This document shows, one piece after another, positions 46,907-58,480 of a DNA stretch of 64,000 nt. Position 1 is the stretch's first letter, and every line of letters begins with the position of its first letter. This stretch comes from Conoideocrella luteorostrata (lineage: Eukaryota > Ascomycota > Sordariomycetes > Hypocreales > Clavicipitaceae). The position numbers and the translations under genes were made by a program. The notes below the pieces were generated by a model. That model was given only the letters and a program-made list of their open reading frames with translations, did not search any database and was not told the DNA's origin. The stretch covers positions 327,296 to 391,295 of the forward strand of contig JASWJB010000003.1 in the NCBI GenBank assembly GCA_032433595.1. Direction: 5' to 3'.

Positions 46907-47716
46907 ATGAAGACCACAATAACTACGGCTGTCCTCGTCGCAACGGCGCGGCTCGCGTCAGCAGCCGAAGGCAACAAAGCATGCGTGCAGATCTGCAACA
47001 AAACCCCGGTGCCACTTCTTGACGTTACGGTCATTCACAAGTACAGCAGTGTCAACGAGGAACATCATACATGGGATTTTGTTCCAGTTGGAGGAACTAC
47101 AAACCCTAAAGACATGGAGGTGAAATTTAACACCGGGTTTGGGAGAATCGGCCTAGACTGGTGGCACGTGAATTGGCGCCGCCCCAACGAAACCCTGATA
47201 AACTTCTCGGACCCTAATAACTTTCGCTCTTTTTTCGATACGACCGAGAATACAATGGCCTATGTGACCATCTTTGCTAGTTATGCGGTTGCCCTTGGTT
47301 CTGGGCTTATAGTTGGTCTTCCGGCGGGTCCTATAGGAGCTGCCGGTGGGGCTCTTGTTGGCGATTCTCTAGGCAAGTTGGTTAGCACGCAACTTTCGAA
47401 GGCCCTACTCTCGCCTGAGAAAACCGAGGGGTTTAAAGAGCACATGTTAGAAGTCGAAGACGCTGGCAGCTGCACGCTCATTACTATCGGTTCAGACCAG
47501 AGTATCACGTTCTCTTCACCATCCGGTCAATCTACAACCAAGGTTTCTCGAATGAAGTATCAAGGCTTTAAAGACCATGTCCAGCTGTATTTGAGGGATG
47601 ATGTCACGGTACAAGCAAAAGAGGGCTTGGAAGTGTCGTCCACACCAGGAAGTTGGGGCAAGAAAGAGCAGCTTTCCAAAGGAAAATTGAACTTGCCAAG
47701 AATACCCGTGCCGTAA
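46907..47716 (+). CDS. Secreted protein with 'Up-regulated in Daf-2' domain
   Basis: Single exon, 269 residues. A signal peptide (MKTTITTAVLVATARLASA) precedes a mature part starting near residue 20. Residues 26-110 fit the Up-regulated in Daf-2 domain: V-Q-I-C-N-K-T-P-V-P-L, V-T-V-I-H-K-Y-S, then F-N-T-G-F-G-R-I-G-L-D-W-W-H-V-N-W and N-N-F-R-S-F-F. Residues 118-152 form a long hydrophobic, glycine-rich stretch with spaced Gly residues (G-S-G-L-I-V-G-L-P-A-G-P-I-G), and the tail is a Ser/Lys-rich beta-type domain. The domain is shared by nematode and fungal proteins of unclear function. A TATA box lies about 110 nt upstream. No intron and a fully open frame suggest an active gene. Confidence 0.8.
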   Translation: MKTTITTAVLVATARLASAAEGNKACVQICNKTPVPLLDVTVIHKYSSVNEEHHTWDFVPVGGTTNPKDMEVKFNTGFGRIGLDWWHVNWRRPNETLINFSDPNNFRSFFDTTENTMAYVTIFASYAVALGSGLIVGLPAGPIGAAGGALVGDSLGKLVSTQLSKALLSPEKTEGFKEHMLEVEDAGSCTLITIGSDQSITFSSPSGQSTTKVSRMKYQGFKDHVQLYLRDDVTVQAKEGLEVSSTPGSWGKKEQLSKGKLNLPRIPVP

Positions 47717-48325
47717 GTAGCTAGATTCAAGAAAAATCCGAAATGAGGGGGTTGGAGCAGGCTTCAGGTTCGATATCAGTGCCTGAGACAGCCAAATTGA
47801 GGGATTTTCGAATGTTGAAGAGAGTTATGAACAGGAGGATGGCAGGGCTTTTTCAACAAGGTCGCAGCACTCTTCAGACATCTTGATCAGTCCAGCAGTC
47901 AATTCAATTGAATCCGTCCATCTCTACTAGTGTCCACTATTGCCAAGTTGCTCGTGAATGCTCATAACACAGCAGCAACTATGAGGGCAGCGTGCACTTT
48001 TATTTTCACCAAGTGAAACCAAACAGTCTCTCCCCCTAAGCCCAAGTCCCCTCTAACCGCCGCCTATGCTGCCCCAGCCTATCAAACCTCAGAACACCGG
48101 TCGGTATATTTCCCTCCATCCAAGGTAGATCGCCAATTCCTCCAGGAGGCACAGACGGTCGGGTACAGTTCAGATGAATTGAATTGTTTTTGTTTCTTGT
48201 TTTGCTTCACTTTTGGGTATCAATACTCTCGTCATCCGAAGCCCCTGTGCTTCCTGCACTAATTAGTTCTAAAAAACATGCGAGATCTTGGATTTGTATT
48301 GTGCGACAGGCACTCTCCGCCGTTA
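47717..48325. other. Intergenic between convergent genes
   Basis: 3' flanks of the UDD-domain gene and the MFS gene. Small frames only. Confidence 0.6.
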
Positions 48326-50297
48326 TTAAGAATAGGCCAGCCATCCATGCCAGGAATTCCCGCGCTGTTGTCCAGTTGATAGAAATGGATAACCACAGTC
48401 CGCTAGCCTGCGCTGGACCTGGCCAAATTTCGCTGCTGGAGCTCTTTTCTCAAAAAGAATATCTAACTCGATATATGATAGGCCTTTGGTTTCAGGGAGA
48501 CGGAATATACACCAAGTTAGGCAGATAAGTGCCGTTCCCGCATACACAAGGCACGCTTTCCCCGAAATATTCCAGTCTGTTGAGCTCAACATCTTGGGAA
48601 CAAGAATATTATTCATGATCAGGATAATATTATATGAGACTCTGGCCAGGGCAACTGTTTTGACCCTTAACCGAGTTGAAGGAACTTCTGCCACAATAAT
48701 ATAGCAGATTGGGCCAATAGTTAAATCGTATGTAAAAGTCGCAAAGAGGACCATGGCACCCGAAGTCCAGTTAGAGGTAGTAGAGCGAAACACTGCAGAG
48801 AAAACTCCAATAATGGTTAAAATCACGACCGCCATTGCAAGTCCGGATATGTACAGTACTCGGCGGCCAATCTTATGCAAAAGAGCCCAAGAGAGTAAGC
48901 ACCCAATGAAAGCTAGGCCGTACATTCCTGTCGAAAGAGTAAATGACTCTGAAGGGTTAAACCCTACCTGTTGAAAGAAGTATGCAGCAAAGCCTGTTAA
49001 AGCACCACCAGAGAATGCTTGACATATCCACACCATGCAAGCTATTTCGGTTCTTCGACGGTTAGGTCCTCTAAACAAATCCCCGTAGGTTGCTCCTCCA
49101 TAATTTAACTTCTTTTCCATGTTATTGGTGTGCTCCATCAGAGCTATTGTGCTCTCGATGTCCATGCTGGACCGCTTGGAAAGGCGGCGGAGAGCAGCTC
49201 GCGCCTCTTCTAACCGGTCATGCCGAATAAACCACCCTGATGCAACAATTAGCTAAACGCAATGCACAACCCATCGCCAGCACCGAGACGAGAGAGGCAG
49301 GCAAAAGTACTTACAAGGGCTATCAGGAGCAAAATATACGATTATTAACAGCAAGATTGCCCAGGCCCATTGTAAACCAAAAGGAAGACGGTAAGCCCAT
49401 TCGGTATTGTTGTGTATAAGGGCACGGAGAATCCCTGTGCTAAGAAGCTGCCCCACTACCCAGCACATGTTGATGTTACTCAAAATATAGGCTCGCACAC
49501 CGGACGGAACTACCTCAGCCGCGTACGTAGCAGCCAGCGTCTGGAGGACCCCCCACGGGATTCCTAAGGTTTCTCATTAGGCGGTCGGGCAAGTGTTTGA
49601 GGCTCTTGAATGGTGAGTTCTTACCGGCTAGGGCTTGCCATACCATCAAAACATAAATATTTGTTGCAAAGAATGCTGGGAAAATCGCCAAGCATAGCCA
49701 CACTAGACTGCCAATCATGACTTTCTGATATCCGATAATGTAGGTGATGTATCCGTGAGCTAATAAGCCAAAAATCTCGGTAATAACGGGGATGTTAAGC
49801 AGCCATATTTGCCATTTGATCATGATCTCACGCTCGACACCATGTGGCGAAGCTTTTAACGTTTCGATGCCCTGGCCATACGCGCGCTTAAAGGCTGGGA
49901 AAGCCAGGAAACTTGCTATGAGAGATTTGTCGTACGCCTCCATGACAACTGTGAGGGATAGCATAAGCGACCAGAATATAGCATTAGGGTATTTTCGGCA
50001 GCAATTCAGAACCGTCATTTCTTTTTCGGAAAACAAGCCATGATGGATTCGCTGTGCCGTGTCATTGAAGGCGGTGCGGCGGCTTGGAAGGTAGAAAGTA
50101 TCCGTGGCTTTCGTAGATACTCTATCATACGTGCTTACATCGTTTATTGGCAACTCTGGTAGTGATTTGTTGCTCCATCGACGAGTACTGTACTTTGCAC
50201 CAGGTGGATTAACTTGGATCAGAGATTCGGCGCTCCATTGGGCGGCCGTTTCCACATTGCGGCCGACTGTTCTATCTTTATTTCGCCACGGAAACAT
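48326..50297 (-). CDS. MFS sugar transporter, maltose/alpha-glucoside permease type
   Basis: Exons on minus 50297-49625, 49563-49315 and 49236-48326 (introns GTAAGA...TTAG and GTAAGT...ATCAG) encode about 610 residues. A long hydrophilic N-terminus is followed by twelve predicted membrane helices. Family marks are Y-D-K-S-L-I-A-S-F in helix 1, G-I-P-W-G-V-L-Q-T-L-A-A-T-Y-A-A-E-V at the second junction, P-D-S-P-W-W restored by splicing, and the C-terminal P-E-T-K-G-L-S-Y-I-E-L-D followed by F-E-K-R. These match the fungal maltose-permease-like group of the sugar porter family. It should import a sugar by proton symport at the plasma membrane; the exact sugar is unknown. Frames are intact. Confidence 0.9.
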
Positions 50298-51312
50298 AAC
50301 GTCGCAGTAAATAGGCAGAAGTTAATAAAGTGTGAGAAATACAGTATGTGGAGGAGAGTATAGTTATCGATAGTAATCGGATATGTGGGGATGCGAAGCA
50401 TAGAGAGGCATAGGCGATGTATTTATGGCCACGATAGGAATGCAATGCTAACTGTCGGATCCACCATGTGACAGACGCGCACGACAAACGGAGGACAAGT
50501 GTCCGTAAAGCGAGTCGCAAGTTGTGACGATAAGATAAGTTTCTAGCGGGTAGGATAAATCCTTCTAATCCTCAGAAATCTCTACTACATGTTGCTTTTT
50601 TAGTTTTCCTTTTAAATACTATATTGCTTGAGAACTGCTGTTAATTCAATGCAGAACTGCCATGGTTTCGTGGCGCTTTGAATAAGCCTATTTTGTAACA
50701 GATTTGGCCCCCGTATCGCGAAACTGGAGCAGGACAAGGGGGCCCTGAGAAACGCCACAGTACCCCGGATGATCGACCGATCTAATATCATGCCGCAATC
50801 AATTACTCTTGATTGGTGGCTTTATTCGCAGTCAGGAACCGTGGTATTGAGTGCACGCGGAGGACCCGTACGCCTCAAACCTGCGGTCGAGATGATGATT
50901 CCATGATGCGTCGCTGGTGCTACGTCTAAAGATTGCTGCCTCGTCGACGCCTCGAATTGGCTTGAAAGGCGTCGTTTGAACTACGATTCCCTGTGGACTT
51001 CCTCACTTCCTGGGTCGCGCAGCAGTGTTGCGAAACGTCCAAAAGTACCCGATGCACCATCGGCACCCGTACAACTCCCCATGATTATGACTGAGGGGCC
51101 CCAGAGTCTTTGCAAGTCTAGCCAATGGATGATCCTCTGGCTTGTTACGACCCATGCCAAACTGCCAACACCATCCCACCTAACACCGCTATGATAATTA
51201 CACACTAGTACAATTAATGTCACAGGAAAATATGAGCCTATTGAAGGGTCATGACTACACATGAAAGGTGGTCTCTGGCTACGCCATTTTTTGTGTTGAC
51301 AGTTATGAGCCC

Positions 51313-51405
51313 GGGAGGGTCCATGGCCTAATTGGCAAAATGCCCTGTAACTTCCTGCTGCCAAAATTGCTACATAGACTACACCCCATGAGTTCGAACC
51401 CCAGA
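51313..51405 (+). other. tRNA-like Pol III promoter boxes, no intact tRNA
   Basis: GGTCCATGGCCTAATTGGC resembles the 5' end and A box of a tRNA, and GAGTTCGAACC about 65 nt later matches the B-box consensus at nearly every position. However, the T stem and acceptor stem do not pair, so this is at best a tRNA pseudogene or the head of a tRNA-derived SINE. Confidence 0.3.
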
Positions 51406-52334
51406 CTTGGCATATATTTTCAAGTTTCAGCTAGATCAACTAGAATGAGGTTCTATTGGTTTTTCACCGTGTCGGTACCGAGCCCGCAAAACAGACCGAT
51501 CGACAGGGTTGGAAATTGCCTTCGTACATGACTAAGTAACTGATACATCGTAGCGTTCTACATATAGATAGTTGGCATAAAGGCTCGCAAAGTCGCGTTA
51601 GGAACGCTAACCGTTCGTCGCAGGATTTCCTCGCAGTTCTAACAGAACATTATTTAATGTCACGAGGAGCAGCTATGGTTGATCTAAGCAGTGGAATTGT
51701 CCTTGTCCACTTATATGTCCGCACGTTGACGAGGGATTCCAATATAAATACACTTGAAACTTCTAGGAAAATAGCATTAGTTAAATAGCTTCGGTAACAT
51801 GCCTTTGCAAACAATTTATATCGGAACTTCTTCCGCAAGTCCTTTGATCAAAAAATTTGTTTTCGATAAGCCCCATTAGGTCACTGCAGGTTTGATTGCA
51901 ACTGGCAGACTTCCCAACATGCAGTTATTTACCAAGAAGTACTGATAACTGATTCAAACTGCTATTTTATCGGTATCAGTAAGCCTCTAATTAATTAATT
52001 AGTATTAGTAAACCATCTGTAAAGTGTAGCGCCGAATTAATTTGATGTATCTTCCCTGTCAACTTCCTTACCTTTTGACGTAAAGAGGCTACTACTGAGG
52101 TTATTTAACTTAATCAACACAAGTCGACACAGATTAACATTGTCATTTTCCTAGAAGTTTTTAAGTAGATTTATAGTTGAAATTTCTATGGTAAGTCTTC
52201 TGTATAAGTTGACAAAAAGAAATTGTCCTCCTCAATTGCTCGTCATCAACTGTTACCGCCGAACCCTGCTCCAATCGTAGAAGAATTTCTTGATGCTCTA
52301 TCGTTTCATCCATTCAGAACCAGTCTAGGATGGC

Positions 52335-52727
52335 TTGGTACTCTCCGGCTTTTCTGCTGGGTGTGGACGATTAGCAGGACGCGGAACACGGCTCGCATCA
52401 GGTCTTCGACAGACCCCATCTTTGGGGAAGCCTGGATCTTCCGGACAGATTGGGTCATCTCCGATCAAAAACAATGAGTATAACCCAAAATACAACGAAT
52501 ACCGTGCCTCTCCCGGCCAACCTCACCTTGCAGGCGATGAGAACAACCTAAAAGAATACGGCAACAAGTCCTTGGAGCAACATGCTTTGGCATTTATGGA
52601 GAAAAATGAAAAACCTGTGAGCTGGGACAGAAAGAACTTCCCGTTTTTGAAGCTAACTGCTCCGACAAAACCGTGGAGTGGCCATTTACCTCTGAATTCA
52701 ACAAGCGAGGCCTTTCCTGAGCAGTAA
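52335..52727 (+). CDS. Unrecognised open frame, low confidence
   Basis: A 130-codon frame opens at a TTG right after a stop and ends at 52727. Its second half is hydrophilic, rich in Asn, Lys and Pro. A preceding exon could exist (an ATG|GTAAGT lies near 52190), but no family or signal peptide is seen. It may be chance. Confidence 0.2.
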   Translation: MVLSGFSAGCGRLAGRGTRLASGLRQTPSLGKPGSSGQIGSSPIKNNEYNPKYNEYRASPGQPHLAGDENNLKEYGNKSLEQHALAFMEKNEKPVSWDRKNFPFLKLTAPTKPWSGHLPLNSTSEAFPEQ

Positions 52728-55240
52728 ATGAAGGCAAAATAAGTGAGAACCCAGTGTCACAGAATAACCTTATTTGCTACGAGTGGATTCTATCCTAACC
52801 ACATTGTTCTGATATTTAGTCAGCTAGAATAAATCGAGTTCAGCTAGAATAGCTAGAATTCATCTATAAGAAGAGGTCTAATTCCTCGTCAAATAGCAAG
52901 GATACAAGGTCAATTCCACTCATCAGACATCTATAGCTGCTCACTTGTGACACCCAGCCCAGGCGTGCACACTCGACTTCTGCTCTCTATCTTTGTGCTT
53001 ATATAACGGGGAGAAGTGTTTCTGAATGGGGAGCTCAATTAGTTAAAGAGCGGATAAACCGCACATTAGAAAAGATAGAAATAAAATTGCGAACGAACTA
53101 TTTTCCTCAGAAGTATCTTGACAAGCACTTTGCTGTTCAAAACGGTTCCTAGCCTAGTGCAATTGCTAGTGTTGGAAATACACCAACAGGTACTGCTGTC
53201 CATCGGTTTCATTAGATACTGCCACCCAACTGGAGCCTCCTGTCTCATACTCTTCATGAGAGTCCAACCACGAGAATGTGTCGTGATGGAGTGCCGCAGA
53301 GTCCACATTTGGCTGTCGAGTCCCTGAAAAGCAACTAGGCGTTTCATTCGTGGGTCCCTTATTTACAGCCACTAAGCTAATCTAGACAACGAGGGACTTG
53401 GGGCATATAAAAGCAGCTAAAGCAATATCACGAAAGCGTCAAGTAGCAAAGAATAGGCCATTATAAACCGGCGGCATGTTTTCTTTGGATAACAGGCGCG
53501 AAATAGTGCGGCGGAGGGATAATAACAACTTAGGCCGGGCAAGGAAGCTTATGGACGCGGCAGAAAGACCAAACGGGCATTTTTTGATACCGCGAAAAAG
53601 GCACGAGAATAGCGTATTAAATGTTTACTAGATCCCCTAAAAACTTGTGACGAAAAGAGCGTACGTTCCGTGCGCAAAGGCTAATTAAGTCCTTCATGCT
53701 AGAAAGTGCCTGTTAGGGCGTCCTGTCCGTCAGGGGTGTGTGTCCAGCACCACCTACTATGGGGCGGGCACGAGTGCTGGTCATTGACGGCATCCGCTTG
53801 GATCAGCCTACGCATACTAATACCCGCCGGTACCGTGCGTTTCCGCTTCACTGCGAAACTGTCCCCGGTTTAGGAAACTAATTTTCCACCAGTTATAGAG
53901 CCGCACAGCTGTCACCCTTGCCGTAGCTAGCGCACGGTTAATAATGTCTCGTGAGACGCCATGGGTCCTTTGGCGGCGTGGTGATGGTGCTGAACACAGA
54001 TTCGGCAGCCAAGCTCATCTCGAAAACAGAGCCAGCCTTGTTTTCCGCAGAGTACACAACGTGGGTTAATCGCAGGCGACTCAAGTCCGACCAAATTCAA
54101 AGCTAGCGTAGAGCAGCGTATCGGCTACCACGGTTATGCAGCGTTGCGTGTCGGGCACAGGAACAAGGACGACTTACAGAGGCAAAAGCTAGCTACAATG
54201 TGCGTTCTGAATTTGTAAAGCGCCGCGAAACTAAAATGCAGTTCACAAAATATAACGCTCATCTCTTAACATAAAAAATATAAGTTCTAATTTATTTACT
54301 GCCTAAAATAATTTACTTTGCTACACACTTTAATAAGAATCGGATACGTTAGTGTCCTGAGCATTTGCCGCCTCACTTTAGTCATCCTCTAGCTCCGTCA
54401 GGCCGCGATAGTTCATCGTCGCGAGTTTAAGCCATTGTCCATCTCATTTCCGTTTGGTGGACTCGAAATGCCGATCGACCGCACCGGTCGACTTGACCAA
54501 GTCTTATGCCGAACTAGCAGCTGGAACAACATGTCCCAAATCTCAGACTTGCTCACCCCTTAGCCTAGCTGCCCTTTTCTGTGCGCTGTCCTTACTCTAG
54601 ACCTAAATAGCAAATATGTCCACATTGCTCCTTTTTCTTTACCCCACTGTGTTCAAATGTTGAAAGTCTAAAGCTTCCAGGGCACCGTCTCGCTCCGTCC
54701 CCCTTGCCCATAAAATCATCATTAGTCACAGGGTTTCATCCCAGCGTGTGAAATCTCGCGCCGACAAATTCTAACTCCTCTCAGCAAACTCAACCAGCTT
54801 TGTAAACCCTGACTTGTAATTGCTTTCTTAACTGTTGCAAAAGACTTCCACGGCTGTGGCATATTTGTAGTCCTGGCGGCCGTTCATCACCTCATCCCTG
54901 ATAGTTTAGGATACTTCTATCCTTAAACAGTGTGTAAAATTCCCTCGAGAAATTTGGAGTATGACTAATGGCAGCCGTAGCAAAAGTATTGGAACAAGAC
55001 TTGCAGCGAGATTATAGTTATAACACCTAGATAAATGGCCAGGAAAGCCCGAAATAACTCCTTAGACTAGTTAATATCAATATATTTAAAGAAACCGCGT
55101 TTTTAAGCGAATTAGCCCAGCCCAGGCTCGCGCGCGCGCGCTGCTAAAAAAAAATTCATTAAATTGCATTATAGTCGGACGCGTTTAGTAATAGAGGTGG
55201 GTTTCCAGGAATTTATGTGTTTAACGCAGTAGGGTGTGGC

Positions 55241-55266
55241 AACTAACCTCCTAACCTAACCCTAAG
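55241..55266. repeat. Interstitial telomere-like motif
   Basis: AACTAACCTCCTAACCTAAC followed by CCTAAG contains degenerate CCCTAA units. It lies about 55 bp from the 3' end of the GH1 gene. Confidence 0.6.
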
Positions 55267-55318
55267 AAAAAAAACGATCAGAGCAGTTGGCTATCCAGTC
55301 TACTTGAGTCAATTAACT

Positions 55319-57183
55319 CTACACTACTCCCCTGGCATTCATGAAATCTACCAGATCAAAAAAGCTTTTCTTATAACGCCTCTGCTTTGTAGTCCGGTTC
55401 ACCGCCTGTATCCCAAACTGCTGTTTGTAGTCACCGAACTCCCAGTTGTCTTGGAATGACCAAGCGTAGGCGCCAATCACCTCTACGCCGTCCTCCCATA
55501 TTGCCTTCAGGACCTCAGACAGAAAGCTTAAATAGTATTGGCTTCGAGGGGTGTCAAATAGCTGGTCTGGGAGCTCTTTCTCTGATTCGCCGAAGACAGG
55601 AAACCCGAATTCAGTGATGGATATTGGTGTGTGCCAGGTATTGTAGAGGTAATTGAGGTACGTCCTTAGAAAAGGGGCTGTCGAATACACGTATGATTGA
55701 GACCGATAACCATTATTCCATCCAAATTGGTTCACTGCTGTCGCATTGACACAGTAAGGTCTGTAAGGTGAGGAGGAGTTGGTAATGCAATCAAAAATGC
55801 TGTTCTTGTCGCCGGGGATCGGCGATGATATCACCGTGGCTGTATATGGATCGATACCCAGAAAATCGGCCGTCCCATTAATATATTTCAGGTCCTGCTT
55901 GCTGAGTGGTTTAAAGTCCGGATATGTGCGCTTGAAAGAATCTGGATAGTCTTCCCCCAGAAAAATAGGATTGCAAAATGTCCCTAGTTGAATGGAATTA
56001 AAGTGGTTGGCTGCAAATACATCCACTTCACTGAGGGGGTTTCGAGGAACGCCAAAGTTGTCACTGAATTTCAGGGAGATCTTACCAGTGCCTTTGAGTT
56101 CATCCTTATAAAAGTGAGATACTCTGGCATGCGACTTGATGAAATTGTCAACAGCCCTGGCATCCGACGTAAATGGTTCATTAATCGTGAACCATAATGG
56201 AACTCGATCTGCATAATGTGCCATGACTATCTTGGCATAATTGAGAAAAGCATCAGAGAATGTTTCGTTTCGGTATCCAATTTCGCGGTGAGTGGGAGCC
56301 AAGCTAATGTTGTCCCCAAAGAATTGCAGTGGAATGTCGAAATGCAGAAGGGTCGCCACGGGAATCATTCCCTTTTCAAGAATGAAATTGATCATGTCGT
56401 TATAGTGGTCAATTCCCTGCCGGTTAACGGGTGTTCCTGGCAGCGCGAAGGGCAGTATTCTCGTCCACGCAATACTAAAGGAGAAGTATTTAACGCCCAT
56501 AGAAGCAAGTCGCTCGATATCTTGTTTATAGCAGTAGTAGAATTCGTTGGTGACGTAGGATTTCGGGCGTGAGTCTTGGATGACGATGTCCATCAGTGAA
56601 GGCGCCTTGCCTTCGTCCGCTGTTGCGCCTTCAATCTGTGACGCCGAGCCGGCAACTCCGAACTCAAAACCAGGCGGAAAGTTGTAGCAGTCTATGGGGC
56701 CAAAGTAGTCTTTGGTGGCAGGACGAGCTCGCTACTGGGTATTGGAGTTGGCGACACCGTTGTGCTAAAGATACCTGTCTCGGTGAAGTTGGGCGGATTT
56801 GCATGTCTCCAAAGCTCGGTCCAAGCTGCACGCCCGTAAGAGTCATAGGCATCTCTCGCCCTCTCCGTGCTATTAGCATCCCACTTGCCCCAAGTTGTGA
56901 AAGACAAGGGTGGTAGCAGCGTAGTGAGGGCCTCGAGAGGGGCAGCAAAGGTGGTTGTAGCTGTTGGAGCCGGGCGTGAAGTCGCGTATCTCACGGTGTC
57001 CGTGTTGGTAAAACTAAATGGAGTATATGAATATTTCGGGACAAGCTGTACTGCAGTCGTTGCGCACTGCGGACGGGATACCGGTCCGAGGGCGGCGGGT
57101 ATGTAGACCTGTGCAGAAGCAAGAAATGTCCCAGCAAGCAAAATATGAACAACAAGAAGAGCCATAGTGCAGAGTTGGCGCAT
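55319..57183 (-). pseudogene. Secreted GH1 beta-glucosidase with a one-base frameshift
   Basis: From ATG 57183 a signal peptide (MRQLCTMALLVVHILLAGTF) and a Thr/Pro-rich region run to about 56700, ending E-L-V-L-P-P-K. The next expected text, D-Y-F-G-P-I-D-C-Y-N-F-P-P-G-F, follows at once but one base out of frame, and then the GH1 domain is open to 55319. Both catalytic glutamates are present: acid/base in T-I-N-E-P-F and nucleophile in I-T-E-F-G-F. Other marks are F-S-I-A-W-T-R-I-L-P, L-H-F-D-I-P and A-Y-A-W-S-F-Q-D-N-W-E. No intron can explain the shift because no residues are missing. If real, the break removes secretion from the enzyme and makes the gene non-functional. If a base is missing from the sequence, it encodes an extracellular glycosidase of about 620 residues. 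Confidence 0.82.
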
Positions 57184-58149
57184 ACGTAGTGGTGACTAGA
57201 GCAAGGCTAACGCTGAAGAAAAATTGAAACATCGTCTCAAATTATATGGCTCGTGTAACTCTAAAGCCAACTCCCGGATCCGTCCATCACGACGAAATCA
57301 CCCCAAGCCGGGCCAATTATCCCCACAGAAGCCGCACTTCCACCACCCCTTATGGAATCATGAGCTTGTACGCCACTGCGCCATATTTACCGATCACCGG
57401 GGGCAAAGCTTTGACAGGCAAAAATTAGTTCGACGCGCTGAGGAGGTTGCGGGTGCGGGCTAAACACAGCGTGTCTGTGCATCTCTGCCCCTTAAGCAAG
57501 TAGTTCCGTGCCCAGGCAGCTTGGGCGGGGTAGCTTATGCAGCCGGCCTTTAACTACTCGCAGCATGAGCACGGACGTTACAACACATCAAAATCTGGGG
57601 GAAACAGCGGAGCAGTTGTCCGCACCTTCCATTTTTGGCATGCCGCACATCTGAGAGAGGCTTGTTTTGGAATACACGGTCGCGCTCTATTAAATTTCCT
57701 TCAGCAAGAAAAGTCTACCAAGTCTCATGAGTCTGATAGAGATTTCTTGGCTAGCTTACAGTCAAGTTATGGAAAAAGCTAAGCTAGATGAAATTATCCC
57801 CTCCACAGGGAACCAAAGGCGTTGGAGCAAGCGGCGGGGAAGCCCCCACGCAGTAGTGAAGCGCTAGACGAAAGTCAAAGTACCGCGCAGATACTTCATT
57901 CGAATCCGAAAGAAAAGGGAAAATAGGAAGCAAGTCGTAGGCCGGCCCAGACATGAAATCATAAAATCTCTCTTGCCTGCCCTGGCCACTGATCAATCCA
58001 GTTGTGGCGGAGCTGACTTTGTTCAATAGTGGGCATCATTTCCCTTGGTAAGCTTGCGTCACAACTAGCAAGATCGCCTCCTTTATGACCGGTGTGGGAT
58101 AGCTTATGGGGTACTCCGTACTGTCTGCGCGATTAGAATGACCTTAGAT
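57184..58149. other. Intergenic upstream of the GH1 gene
   Basis: Presumed promoter of the GH1 gene and gene-free sequence. A GTACTCCGTAC motif sits at 58111-58121. No gene recognised. Confidence 0.5.
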
Positions 58150-58480
58150 TTAGGGGGGTTCAGTGGTCATACTAGTAAGTGGTCAGTAGGCTCATAGGCA
58201 GTATTGGTCCGTGGCATTTGGTCAACGGTGCTTTAGTGTCGGCGGCCAGTGGTCTGTGGCCAGGGAGTCATTGAATGGCAACATAGTGATCAGTTATCAG
58301 AGGTGGTCTATGGTCGGCGGTCGGAAGAAGTCCACAGCACTCAGTGGCAGGTGGGTATTGGCCCCCTGTTCGTGTTTAGTGGTCAGGCATGGCCAGGAGG
58401 CACTCACTCAGAGGGAAGAATCGGTGTGTAGCCGGCCAGAAAGTGGTGGTCGACAGATGAAATGGATATTGGTCATGATG
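58150..58480. repeat. Degenerate AGTGGTC-rich repeat tract
   Basis: More than ten copies of (A)GTGGTC/CAGTGG/GGTCGG-like heptamers occur at irregular spacing over 330 bp (for example near 58160, 58180, 58248, 58301, 58377 and 58443). They give a G/T-biased strand. No gene is implied. Confidence 0.6.

Larger units (their letters stand above)
50298..55240. other. Long gene-poor stretch
   Basis: Nearly 5 kb without a convincing gene. AT-rich patches occur at 51600-52200 and 54230-54330, and a GC-richer segment at 53690-54200. Scattered CTAGAAT/AGCTAG repeats lie near 52825-52860. Apart from the candidate at 52335 and the tRNA-like sequence at 51313 I see nothing supported. Confidence 0.5.

Noticed and set aside
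51313..51405. Functional tRNA gene
   Set aside because: T and acceptor stems do not pair; only the promoter boxes match, so it is kept as a tRNA-like sequence.
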